This document shows, piece after piece, positions 1-6,408 of a stretch of 14,624 bases of DNA. Positions within the stretch are counted from its first letter, which is position 1; the number at the start of each line of letters is the position of its first letter. The notes beneath the pieces were generated by a model. That model was not told where the DNA came from. It searched no databases and saw only the letters and a program-made list of their open reading frames with translations. The translations under genes and the position numbers were made by a program. Source of the stretch: Gammaproteobacteria bacterium (lineage in GTDB: Bacteria > Pseudomonadota > Gammaproteobacteria > PS1 > Pseudothioglobaceae); assembly GCA_024280535.1 (NCBI GenBank), contig JAJRPY010000083.1, forward strand, positions 1 to 14,624. Direction: 5' to 3'.

Positions 1-24
1 AACTGATTATTGTTGCTCGTATTA

Positions 25-969
25 TTAAGGGTTTTCATCTAACCAAACACCTAACCCTTGGGCGCATATTTCCAAATCCCCTTTGAATAGTTTGATTTGT
101 CGTGCCTCATCAAGTGTTACTCCGTGTTTGCTGGCAATGTCGAGTAGGTAGCTGAGCAGTGCTTTTTTAATAGCCTGATGGCGATGCTGGCTGGTTTGAT
201 GAGCCTTGGCAATGGCAACAAAGCCGTTAATGTGTTGTATGAGCATTTTGGCAGATGCTTGATTAAAAGTAATTTGATTAAAGTGGGTTAAATAAGCGGT
301 TTTTGGGTTAAGTGTCATAAGTTGGTTGATTGTCTTAATCCAAGCTGCTGGGTCAAATTGTATGGGGGTGGTGGGTGGGAAAATGAGCGTGCCTTGGTCA
401 GTGTCAAACTCTCGGTAACTAACGCCCAAAGTATCCCCTGAAAAAATACCTTGGGAAGTTTTATCCCAGATACATAAATGATGTCGGGCATGTCCTGGGG
501 TATCGATAAAGGCTAATAGTCTGCCGCCAAGGTTGAGCGTATCGCCAGCTTGTTTGATAATTACTCTTTCTGCTGGTGCGGGGATTAAATCGCCTAAAAA
601 CTGCTTAAAAAACAGCTCACCATAGACGCCAATCACACCAGCGCGCAGTTTAGAAGGATCAATCAAGTGATGCGCACCACGCTGGTGTACGTAAATATTG
701 GCATTAGGCAAGTGCCTGAGTAATTCGCCAGCACCACCCGCATGGTCTAAATGAATATGTGTAAGGATAATATAATCAACCGATTCTCGACTGATATTTT
801 TGGCCTCCAGCGTGGCCAGTAGCGTCGGTACGGATAAATAACAGCCAGTATCGATAAAAGCGGCTCGGTGGTTATTTTCTATTAGGTAGGCGGCAACAAA
901 ATCAGAGCGCATGTGTTGTGTGTCAATGCAAGTAATATTGAAGGGCAGTTGATGATAAATGGGTTTCAT
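25..969 (-). CDS. MBL-fold metallo-hydrolase
   Basis: A 314-residue metallo-beta-lactamase-fold hydrolase, probably cytoplasmic because no signal peptide or membrane segment is visible. The zinc signature THIHLDHAGG gives His71, His73, Asp75 and His76. Further ligands are His160 (TPGH), Asp179 (SGDT) and His229 (LTHF), so the full dinuclear-metal set is present. The stretch after residue 240 is a helical C-terminal extension typical of stand-alone MBL hydrolases. The substrate cannot be read from sequence; glyoxalase II-like thioesters or other hydrolysable esters are possible. The ATG at 969 is kept because the residues after it match the usual start of the fold, but there is no Shine-Dalgarno sequence before it. 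A -10-like TAAAAT ends six bases upstream of the ATG. The gene lies only 16 bases beyond the T-run of the preceding gene's terminator, so it probably has its own start site. Confidence 0.85.
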   Translation of the reverse strand: MKPIYHQLPFNITCIDTQHMRSDFVAAYLIENNHRAAFIDTGCYLSVPTLLATLEAKNISRESVDYIILTHIHLDHAGGAGELLRHLPNANIYVHQRGAHHLIDPSKLRAGVIGVYGELFFKQFLGDLIPAPAERVIIKQAGDTLNLGGRLLAFIDTPGHARHHLCIWDKTSQGIFSGDTLGVSYREFDTDQGTLIFPPTTPIQFDPAAWIKTINQLMTLNPKTAYLTHFNQITFNQASAKMLIQHINGFVAIAKAHQTSQHRHQAIKKALLSYLLDIASKHGVTLDEARQIKLFKGDLEICAQGLGVWLDENP

Positions 970-975
970 AGGTTT

Positions 976-981
976 ATTTTA
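976..981 (-). promoter_or_regulatory. possible -10 box of a leaderless MBL gene
   Basis: On the minus strand TAAAAT is followed by six bases and then the ATG of the MBL gene. A transcript from this box would begin at or next to the A of the ATG. No convincing -35 is visible; the place where one should sit falls inside the terminator hairpin of the upstream gene. The AT-rich context makes chance occurrence possible. Confidence 0.3.
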
Positions 982-988
982 GAGCAAA

Positions 989-1014
989 AAAAACCGCCTA
1001 AACAGACGGTTTTT
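989..1014 (-). terminator. rho-independent terminator after the DUF302 gene
   Basis: An 11-base stem (aaaaaccgcct / agacggttttt, one internal mismatch) closes on an AAAC loop at 1000-1003. Read on the minus strand, the hairpin is followed by a run of eight T. It starts about 20 bases after the DUF302 stop codon and should end the DUF1538-PII-CBS-DUF302 transcript. The A-run on the other side would make it weakly active in the opposite direction as well. Confidence 0.8.
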
Positions 1015-1033
1015 TAACGATTGTTAGTAGGGG

Positions 1034-1651
1034 TTAGAAATCGCCTTCTGCGCCCCCGTTTTGAATGGCAGTCATGACACGCTGAACTTCTAATGCCTTT
1101 TCTAATAAGGAATCAGGCAAAGGCGCGCCACCATAAATCATCGCATTCATATCAAGTGTGTATAGCCATCTTTGACCATCTTGAGCTTCGATTAGAGCTA
1201 TTCGACACGGCAGATAAGCTGAAAATGCGTCTGAATGATCGACCATGGTCATAGCAGTACGAGGCGAGCAGTATTGGTAGATTTTAAGAAACCTTTGTTT
1301 TTCACCTGTTTGTAATTCGACCATCTCAGACAGTGGCAACATACCAACAGAGCGAATACCTTCAGCGGTGGCAATGCTTTCCATGGCCTCTTCAACGTCT
1401 GCATTTGAAACATCATCAGCCACTTTAACGCGAACAATGGAAGCCATGGTAATGTCTCCGGTGTCTAGTAAAGTGTTGGTCATGGGCATATAGACTTTGC
1501 TCATTGCATCTGGGTGTAATTTTGGTGACACCATTTCGCTGATGATTTTGTTTGTTACCCCGTAGTTAATTTGAAGTGATACACCATAGTACACCGTGAT
1601 GGCTCCGATGATGATTAGCACCCATTTAATGAAATTAATAATTCCGCTCAT
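1034..1651 (-). CDS. DUF302-domain membrane-anchored protein
   Basis: A 205-residue protein of the DUF302 family, whose biochemical role is not established. Residues about 5-25 (IKWVLIIIGAITVYYGV) form one hydrophobic membrane segment, probably a signal anchor, so most of the protein should lie in the periplasm. The DUF302 core spans roughly residues 85-175 and carries the family landmarks: a Cys128 motif YQYCSP and a Cys149 motif LPCRIAL. The C-terminal tail is short and acidic or glycine-rich. AGGGGAGA lies just before the ATG at 1651 and supports this start. The gene is the last of the DUF1538-PII-CBS run, 75 bases after the CBS gene, and is followed by a clear terminator. DUF302 proteins are frequent in sulfur oxidisers, but I cannot assign a substrate. 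Its stoichiometry may differ from the upstream genes if the weak promoter in the gap is real. Confidence 0.88.
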   Translation of the reverse strand: MSGIINFIKWVLIIIGAITVYYGVSLQINYGVTNKIISEMVSPKLHPDAMSKVYMPMTNTLLDTGDITMASIVRVKVADDVSNADVEEAMESIATAEGIRSVGMLPLSEMVELQTGEKQRFLKIYQYCSPRTAMTMVDHSDAFSAYLPCRIALIEAQDGQRWLYTLDMNAMIYGGAPLPDSLLEKALEVQRVMTAIQNGGAEGDF

Positions 1652-1692
1652 ATTCTCCCCTTTTTGTTTGATTAAGTTATAAAACCTTGGTT

Positions 1693-1701
1693 ATTTTACC
1701 A
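1693..1701 (-). promoter_or_regulatory. possible extended -10 promoter for the DUF302 gene
   Basis: The 75-base gap between the CBS and DUF302 genes contains TGGTAAAAT on the minus strand, which fits an extended -10 (TGn plus hexamer) about 42 bases upstream of the DUF302 ATG. There is no good -35. Read-through from the operon is equally possible. Confidence 0.25.
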
Positions 1702-1726
1702 CTTTTTGATAATACGCGGGTGAATT

Positions 1727-2119
1727 TTAAACTCTGAGCCCGTTAAAGACAATATTGGTCAAACTAACCACGCCAACAATATTGCCTTGATCAAGCACCG
1801 GGCATCTGGATAAACCAAAATGGGAAAGCAGTTCTGCACAATAGCGAATGTCCATATCAGGATGCACTGAAATCACCGGCTTGTTCATAATCTCATAAAT
1901 ATTAACACGGTCAAGTGCGCGATCTTTGGCAATGACTTTTGAGGCAATATCGGCAATTAGCACCACGCCATATTCATCATAATCGTGCGATTTATCCACT
2001 AAAATCATCTTGGTTTTTTTGTGTTGCATATCATTAAGTGCTTGCTGAACGGTGGTTTTTCCATTGACAATATCGACCTTGGTCCACATCACATCTTTTA
2101 CAAAAGTTGGTTTATTCAT
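1727..2119 (-). CDS. two-CBS-domain protein
   Basis: A 130-residue protein made almost entirely of a tandem CBS pair (Bateman module): the first CBS motif spans about residues 8-63 and the second about 75-128. The second repeat starts with the typical EIMNKPVISVHPDMD and ends GNIVGVVSLTNIV. Such modules usually bind adenine nucleotides (AMP, ATP, SAM) or similar ligands and act as sensors; the ligand here is unknown. There is no DNA-binding or catalytic domain, so it probably works on a partner. Its ATG overlaps the stop of the PII-like gene by one base (TAATG), a sign of translational coupling. It therefore belongs with the PII-like protein and the DUF1538 membrane proteins upstream, which are the likely targets. 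This is inference from context. Confidence 0.88.
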   Translation of the reverse strand: MNKPTFVKDVMWTKVDIVNGKTTVQQALNDMQHKKTKMILVDKSHDYDEYGVVLIADIASKVIAKDRALDRVNIYEIMNKPVISVHPDMDIRYCAELLSHFGLSRCPVLDQGNIVGVVSLTNIVFNGLRV

Positions 2120-2469
2120 TATATTTTCTCCTCTACAGTGTGTTCTAGTGCTTGTATTTGATGCATGACACCAACGGCGTCTTCTACATCAATCTGAAAA
2201 GCAATGCCTTCATTGGAATTTTCTTCAAAATTACCAGCATCGGCAATATTTTCTAATATTTCTCTGGCAAGGTGTTTTTCTACCAGTAATAATAATACAT
2301 CTTTGGGGGTTTCTAGGCTTAATCCAAGAAATGTTTTAGTATGCTCGAGACCTTCTCCTCGCGCTTGAGAAATGATGGTGGATCCTGTGGCGCCTTTGTC
2401 TCTAGCAGCGTCAAGGATTTGGTCGGTTTTGTCACTATCAACAAAAGCGATGATTAACTTAAAATGCAT
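2119..2469 (-). CDS. PII-like signalling protein
   Basis: A 116-residue protein with the ferredoxin-like layout of the PII (GlnB/GlnK) superfamily. The N-terminal strand and helix are followed by GATGSTIISQARGEG, which matches the GITGMTVTEVKGFG region of GlnB, and the C-terminal half has the VEDAV motif. It differs from true PII. The T-loop between GEG (about residue 40) and the next strand is shorter. The protein contains no tyrosine at all, so it cannot be uridylylated at the classical Tyr51. The basic residues that follow VEDAV in GlnB (VRIR) are replaced by VGVM, so canonical ATP binding is doubtful. GGAGG precedes the ATG at 2469. It lies 11 bases after the second DUF1538 gene, and PII-like proteins are known to pair with transporters, so it probably regulates the DUF1538 proteins. 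The ligand is unknown. Confidence 0.85.
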   Translation of the reverse strand: MHFKLIIAFVDSDKTDQILDAARDKGATGSTIISQARGEGLEHTKTFLGLSLETPKDVLLLLVEKHLAREILENIADAGNFEENSNEGIAFQIDVEDAVGVMHQIQALEHTVEEKI

Positions 2470-2480
2470 AATGCCTCCGG

Positions 2481-3226
2481 TTATGGGTTGGGTTTGTCAT
2501 GGTTTAAAAAATGGATTATTTTCACATAGGCTAGTACGCTAATAATGGGAAATAAAGAGGCAAAAGCAATCAGTCCAAAGCCATCTATTAATGGGTTTCG
2601 ACCTTCAATAGCGCTGGAAAGTCCTAGACCTAATGCGGCAATAATGGGGACGGTAACAATTGAGGTGGTGACACCACCAGAATCGTACGCCAATGCAATG
2701 ATGCTTTTGGGTGAAAAATAAGTTTGTATTAGCACCAATACATAGCCACTGATAATAAAATAATGTAGCGGCCAGCCAATAACAATTCTAAAACTGCCTA
2801 GCGCAATGCCAATAGCTACGCCAATGGCCACGGTAATACGCAATGCCTTAACTTTGATAAAGCCACCCGATACTTGATTGGCTTTAATGGCAACGGCTAA
2901 TAAAGAAGGTTCGGCAATCGTTGTTGCAAAGCCAATACATCCGGCAAAAATATAGACCCAGTAATAACTTTGCCAATGAGCAGGATTGTGAATAAAATCA
3001 GCCGAAGTTAGCTGGGTTGCCATGAGTTTTCCAAGTGGGAAAGTGCTTGTTCTAGCCCAATAATCAAAAAAGCCAGCCCAATCCAAACCAAGATAAAACC
3101 CACTATAATGCGTTTTAAGTGGGGAATTTTTTGTTTAAGAATTAGCACTTGAAAACCAAACAAAATCCCCACAATAGGCAATACTGCCCAAAGCGTTTGA
3201 ATGAGATCGTGGGTTAGATTAATCAT
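2481..3226 (-). pseudogene. DUF1538 membrane protein, second copy, frameshifted
   Basis: Second copy of a DUF1538 integral membrane protein, split by a single-base frameshift. The first 72-codon frame starts at 3226 and contains the N-terminal two membrane segments, then stops at 3008-3010. The rest continues in another frame to 2481. The intact neighbour reads GLKLGLFPIGEVLA at this place; here GLEQAL is in the first frame and FPLGKLMA in the second. Adding one T (minus strand) in the CTTTCCC run, where the plus strand shows AAA at 3040-3042, rejoins them into a 248-residue protein, close to the 243 of the sister copy. Downstream landmarks are intact: IAEPSLL, DSGGVTT and RNPLIDGFG. The ATG overlaps the sister stop (ATGA). 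It could be a recent pseudogene, a sequencing error, or two separately translated pieces with reinitiation at the ATG at 3023. No canonical slippery heptamer is in phase. Confidence 0.8.
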
Positions 3227-3954
3227 TGAAAAATGCCAAATAACATAATGGCAATAATAGGTAATAAAGAGGCGATAGCAATCATACCAAAGCCGTCGAT
3301 GAGTGGGTTTCTGGCGCGAATACTGCTACTTAGTCCGACTCCAAGTGCAGTAAGTAAAGGCACGGTAATAGGCCCGGTGGTAACGCCGCCCGCATCATAG
3401 GCAATGCCAATAATAAAATCGGGTGCCAAGAATGTGGCAACAATTACCAATAAATAGCCGCCAATAATAAGATATTGTATGCTCCAGCCTTTTAAAATCC
3501 TAATCACGCCGATAACCACTGATAGCCCAACTGCCACTGCCACCGTGTAGCGCAAGGTTTGAGAATACTCACCCAGTTCGGTTGCTGTGGTGATAATGCC
3601 GCCTATTTGTGCCACTTTTGCTGCCTCATTAGCCATCACAATTAAATCAGGTTCGGCAATGGTGGCACCAAATCCCAAGGCAAAGGCAAAGGTGATTAGC
3701 CAAATAATAGAGCCTTTTTTCACAAAAGAAAATGCCAGCACTTCGCCAATGGGGAATAAACCCAGTTTTAGACCGTGCATAAATAGCGTTAAACCGATTA
3801 AAATAAAGCCACCACCAACAAGGATACTGCTTAAATTTGGAATGCTTTGTTGCAAAACAACGATTTGAAAAAATGCAATCACCAAGACAATTGGTGCCAA
3901 ATCCTTTGCACTATCGGCAAGATTGTTGGAAAATTGATAAAGCGTTTTTCTCAT
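3223..3954 (-). CDS. DUF1538 integral membrane protein, first copy
   Basis: A 243-residue polytopic inner-membrane protein of the DUF1538 family, with about six hydrophobic segments: near residues 20-35, 42-60, 82-100, 134-152, 158-178 and 222-242. Conserved blocks include GFGATIAEPDL (94-104), YDAGGVTTGPITVP (186-199) and RNPLIDGFG (215-223). The acidic residue after IAE and the glycine-rich DAGGVTT loop resemble substrate or ion sites of transporters, but no transport substrate is established for this family. It opens the operon, and its stop overlaps the start of the second copy by four bases (ATGA), so the two halves are probably made together and may form a heteromer. The PII-like and CBS proteins downstream suggest that activity is gated by a small-molecule signal. 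No good Shine-Dalgarno sequence is visible before the ATG at 3954. Confidence 0.88.
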   Translation of the reverse strand: MRKTLYQFSNNLADSAKDLAPIVLVIAFFQIVVLQQSIPNLSSILVGGGFILIGLTLFMHGLKLGLFPIGEVLAFSFVKKGSIIWLITFAFALGFGATIAEPDLIVMANEAAKVAQIGGIITTATELGEYSQTLRYTVAVAVGLSVVIGVIRILKGWSIQYLIIGGYLLVIVATFLAPDFIIGIAYDAGGVTTGPITVPLLTALGVGLSSSIRARNPLIDGFGMIAIASLLPIIAIMLFGIFQ

Positions 3955-3979
3955 AAGTGTGTTTTTATAGGTACACTGA

Positions 3980-3987
3980 ATTATAAT
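3980..3987. promoter_or_regulatory. palindromic ATTATAAT, shared divergent -10 region
   Basis: The 41-base gap between the divergent DUF1538 and pabC-mltG genes contains ATTATAAT, its own reverse complement, so a consensus TATAAT is available on both strands. On the plus strand TATAAT (3982-3987) lies eight bases before the pabC-mltG ATG, predicting a leaderless or nearly leaderless transcript. On the minus strand TATAAT (3985-3980) would give a leader of roughly 20 bases for the DUF1538 gene. -35 elements are weak on both sides. Confidence 0.4.
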
Positions 3988-3995
3988 GGCTGGTT

Positions 3996-5786
3996 ATGAA
4001 AAGTATTGTCTTAATTAACGGAAAAAAACAACGCAAACTAAACACCTTTAATCGTCTGATTCAGTTTGGCGATGGTTTGTTTGAAACCTGTTTAGTGGTT
4101 AATGGCCAATTAATATTAGCCCAGCAACATTTTCAGCGCTTAGAAAAGGGCGCTGAACGCTTGCAAATACAGCCAGTTAAACGCTCTATATGGCTCAAAG
4201 ACATTAGCAAGGCGGTGGCAATGGCTAAGTTGGATTCAGCAGTGGTAAAAATACTATTATCACGCGGTGAAAGCGAGCGCGGCTATGGCTTTAGCAAAGA
4301 TATGCAATCCACTCGACTGGTAATGGTGAGCAAAATGCCCCGTTTACCCGAAGCGTCCCATTTGAGTTTGTGCGATAGTGGCTATAGTATTAATCAGCTA
4401 TTGGCTGGCATTAAACATTGCAATCGATTAGAGCAAATATTAGCGCGCACCCAATTAAAAACACAAGATTGTATAATGCTTGACCCTCAGGGGCAAGTTA
4501 TTTCAGTTACTCAAGGTAATATTTTTGCGATTAAAAATGGTGTATTGCTAACGCCTAGTCTGGTGCAATGCGGCATAGAAGGCACCAGACGACAGGTTAT
4601 TATTGAGCTGGCAAAGGCGCATCAATATGTGGTTAAAATTTGTCCGTTGAGCGTAGCAGCGCTGCTTGATTGTGATGAGGTGTTTATTACTAATAGTGTG
4701 ATGGGCATTCAGCCTGTTGGTCAAATTAATGAAAAAACCTATACTCAATGCACAATAACCCATCAACTCATCAAGTTGTTTGAGGCGCATATCTCAACTC
4801 ATAAAAATTCAATAAGATTAACCCCTAAAAAGCGCCGAGGTAAATTTGTCGGCTGGTTTATGGTGAGTTTGCTGCTGGTTTGGCTGTTGTGGGTTGATAA
4901 TATTAACGCGTCAAAAGCCGTTATTTATCAAGTGCCAATAGGTGCCAATATGCACACAACGGCCAATAATTTGAAACGCCTTGGGTGGATTAATTCCGCC
5001 TTGTTTATGCGCTTGGTAGCCAAATTATCAGCCACAGATGCGCAGTTAAAATCAGGCTATTATGAGTTGACTCCAGATATGAGTGTTTATCAACTGCTTG
5101 ATGATTTTGCAAGTGCAAATGTGGCCATTAGTAATATTAGTTTGGTTGAGGGGCAGACAGTGCGTGAATATTATCATCTGCTTAGTCAGCATCCAGCATT
5201 GACAAGCAACTATTCACTGCAAGAAACACTGGAAAAAACACCAGTCAACTCGCCTTATGAAGGGTATTTTTGGCCGGATACTTACCGGGTTAATTATGGC
5301 GATAGTGTGCTGAGTGTGTTGAATCGGGCACAGGCGATTTTGCAAGAAAATTTAAATAAGGCTTGGAACAATAGAGCCAAAAATTATCCACTAGTCAGTG
5401 CCGATCAGGCCTTAATTTTGGCCTCTTTGATTGAAAAAGAAACCGCAAATAATGCTGAAAAGCCTAAAATTGCCAGTGTTTTAATCAATCGACTGAATAA
5501 AAATATGCGCCTGCAAATTGATTCAACCGTGGTTTATGCGCTGGGTGATGCTTATACAGGCAAACTTAGTAAGCAAAATCTTCAAATTAAAAGCCCGTAT
5601 AATACGTATCGAAATAAAGGTCTGCCGCCTAGTGCGATTGGTTCGGTGGGGCAGGATTCGTTACGTGCTGCTTTGCATCCATTAAACACAGAATATCTAT
5701 TTTTTGTGGCTAAAAAAGATGGCAGCCACGCATTTTCAAAAACTTACAAACAACACTTAATCAACATCAAGAAGCATCTAAAATAA
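3996..5786 (+). CDS. pabC-mltG: PabC-MltG fusion: ADC lyase + endolytic transglycosylase
   Basis: One 596-codon frame joins two proteins that are separate neighbours in E. coli. Residues 1 to about 267 are 4-amino-4-deoxychorismate lyase (PabC), a PLP class-IV aminotransferase-fold enzyme that releases p-aminobenzoate and pyruvate for folate synthesis. FGDGLFET lies near the start and the PLP lysine is Lys140 in GIKHCNRLEQ. A basic linker (about 277-283, PKKRRGK) leads to one membrane helix (about 284-300). Residues 305-596 are MltG, which cuts nascent glycan strands in the periplasm: a LysM-like part, then the YceG core with LVEGQT (383-388), WPDTYR (426-431) and LIEKET containing the presumed catalytic Glu480 (aligned with Glu218 of E. 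coli). It ends with GLPPSAIGS and HPLNTEYLFFVA. The topology is consistent, with PabC in the cytoplasm and MltG outside. No stop codon separates the parts. The start lacks a Shine-Dalgarno sequence. tmk follows after 4 bases. Confidence 0.92.
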   Translation: MKSIVLINGKKQRKLNTFNRLIQFGDGLFETCLVVNGQLILAQQHFQRLEKGAERLQIQPVKRSIWLKDISKAVAMAKLDSAVVKILLSRGESERGYGFSKDMQSTRLVMVSKMPRLPEASHLSLCDSGYSINQLLAGIKHCNRLEQILARTQLKTQDCIMLDPQGQVISVTQGNIFAIKNGVLLTPSLVQCGIEGTRRQVIIELAKAHQYVVKICPLSVAALLDCDEVFITNSVMGIQPVGQINEKTYTQCTITHQLIKLFEAHISTHKNSIRLTPKKRRGKFVGWFMVSLLLVWLLWVDNINASKAVIYQVPIGANMHTTANNLKRLGWINSALFMRLVAKLSATDAQLKSGYYELTPDMSVYQLLDDFASANVAISNISLVEGQTVREYYHLLSQHPALTSNYSLQETLEKTPVNSPYEGYFWPDTYRVNYGDSVLSVLNRAQAILQENLNKAWNNRAKNYPLVSADQALILASLIEKETANNAEKPKIASVLINRLNKNMRLQIDSTVVYALGDAYTGKLSKQNLQIKSPYNTYRNKGLPPSAIGSVGQDSLRAALHPLNTEYLFFVAKKDGSHAFSKTYKQHLINIKKHLK

Positions 5787-5790
5787 TTGT

Positions 5791-6408
5791 ATGAAAAAAG
5801 GAAAATTTATCACCATTGATGGCGTTGAAGGCGCGGGCAAAAGTACACAAATAAGTTTTATTGGTGACTATTTGCAGGCAAAAGGCATTAATCTTATATT
5901 AACTCGAGAGCCAGGTGGCACCGATTTGGGTGAAAAAATTCGCCAATTGTTGCTCAGCACCAATACTCAGGCTATGCAGGGCAATAGTGAGTTGTTATTG
6001 ATGTTTGCGGCTAGAAATGAACATATTCATCAAAAAATTATCCCAGCACTTGAAAGAGGCGATTGGGTTTTGAGCGATCGGTTTACCGATGCCTCTTATG
6101 CTTATCAGGGCGGCGGTCGTCAGCTGGATATTGAGCGTATTGAGCAATTAGAGCAGTGGGTTTTGCAAGGCTTTGTGCCTGATATGACGCTATTATTAGA
6201 CGTGCCTGTTAAGCAGGGTATGTTGCGCGTAGAATCACGAGGCAGCAAGGATAGAATTGAACTTGAGGCTGTGGATTTTTTTGAGCGTGTGCGGCAAGCT
6301 TATATTGCCAGAGCAGAAAAATACCCGCAGCGCATTAAACTGATTGATTCGTCCAAAACAAAAGCGCATACCAGTGCGCAAATAGCACAAATGTTGGCAA
6401 ACTTATGA
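5791..6408 (+). CDS. tmk: Thymidylate kinase
   Basis: A cytoplasmic dTMP kinase of 205 residues that phosphorylates dTMP to dTDP with ATP, a step in dTTP supply. The P-loop GVEGAGKST is at residues 11-19, TREPGGT at 38-44 and the DRF motif (Asp96-Arg97) at 96-98, followed by SYAYQGGGR. The LID segment around 147-155 (VESRGSKDR) carries arginines as in the E. coli type of enzyme. The length is normal for the family. The start lies only four bases after the pabC-mltG stop and the end overlaps holB by four bases (ATGA), so all three are almost certainly co-transcribed and partly translationally coupled. The order pabC-mltG-tmk-holB is the same as in enterobacteria. Confidence 0.97.
   Translation: MKKGKFITIDGVEGAGKSTQISFIGDYLQAKGINLILTREPGGTDLGEKIRQLLLSTNTQAMQGNSELLLMFAARNEHIHQKIIPALERGDWVLSDRFTDASYAYQGGGRQLDIERIEQLEQWVLQGFVPDMTLLLDVPVKQGMLRVESRGSKDRIELEAVDFFERVRQAYIARAEKYPQRIKLIDSSKTKAHTSAQIAQMLANL

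Noticed and set aside
3030..3050. Programmed -1 frameshifting in the second DUF1538 gene
   Set aside because: The TTTCCC run is not in the X-XXY-YYZ phase for the first frame (it reads GCA CTT TCC CAC) and no strong downstream hairpin or pseudoknot is evident; a plain one-base deletion is simpler.
3587..3868. Plus-strand open frame of 93 codons inside the DUF1538 gene
   Set aside because: Shadow of a membrane protein gene on the other strand; it has no family resemblance and no ribosome-binding site.
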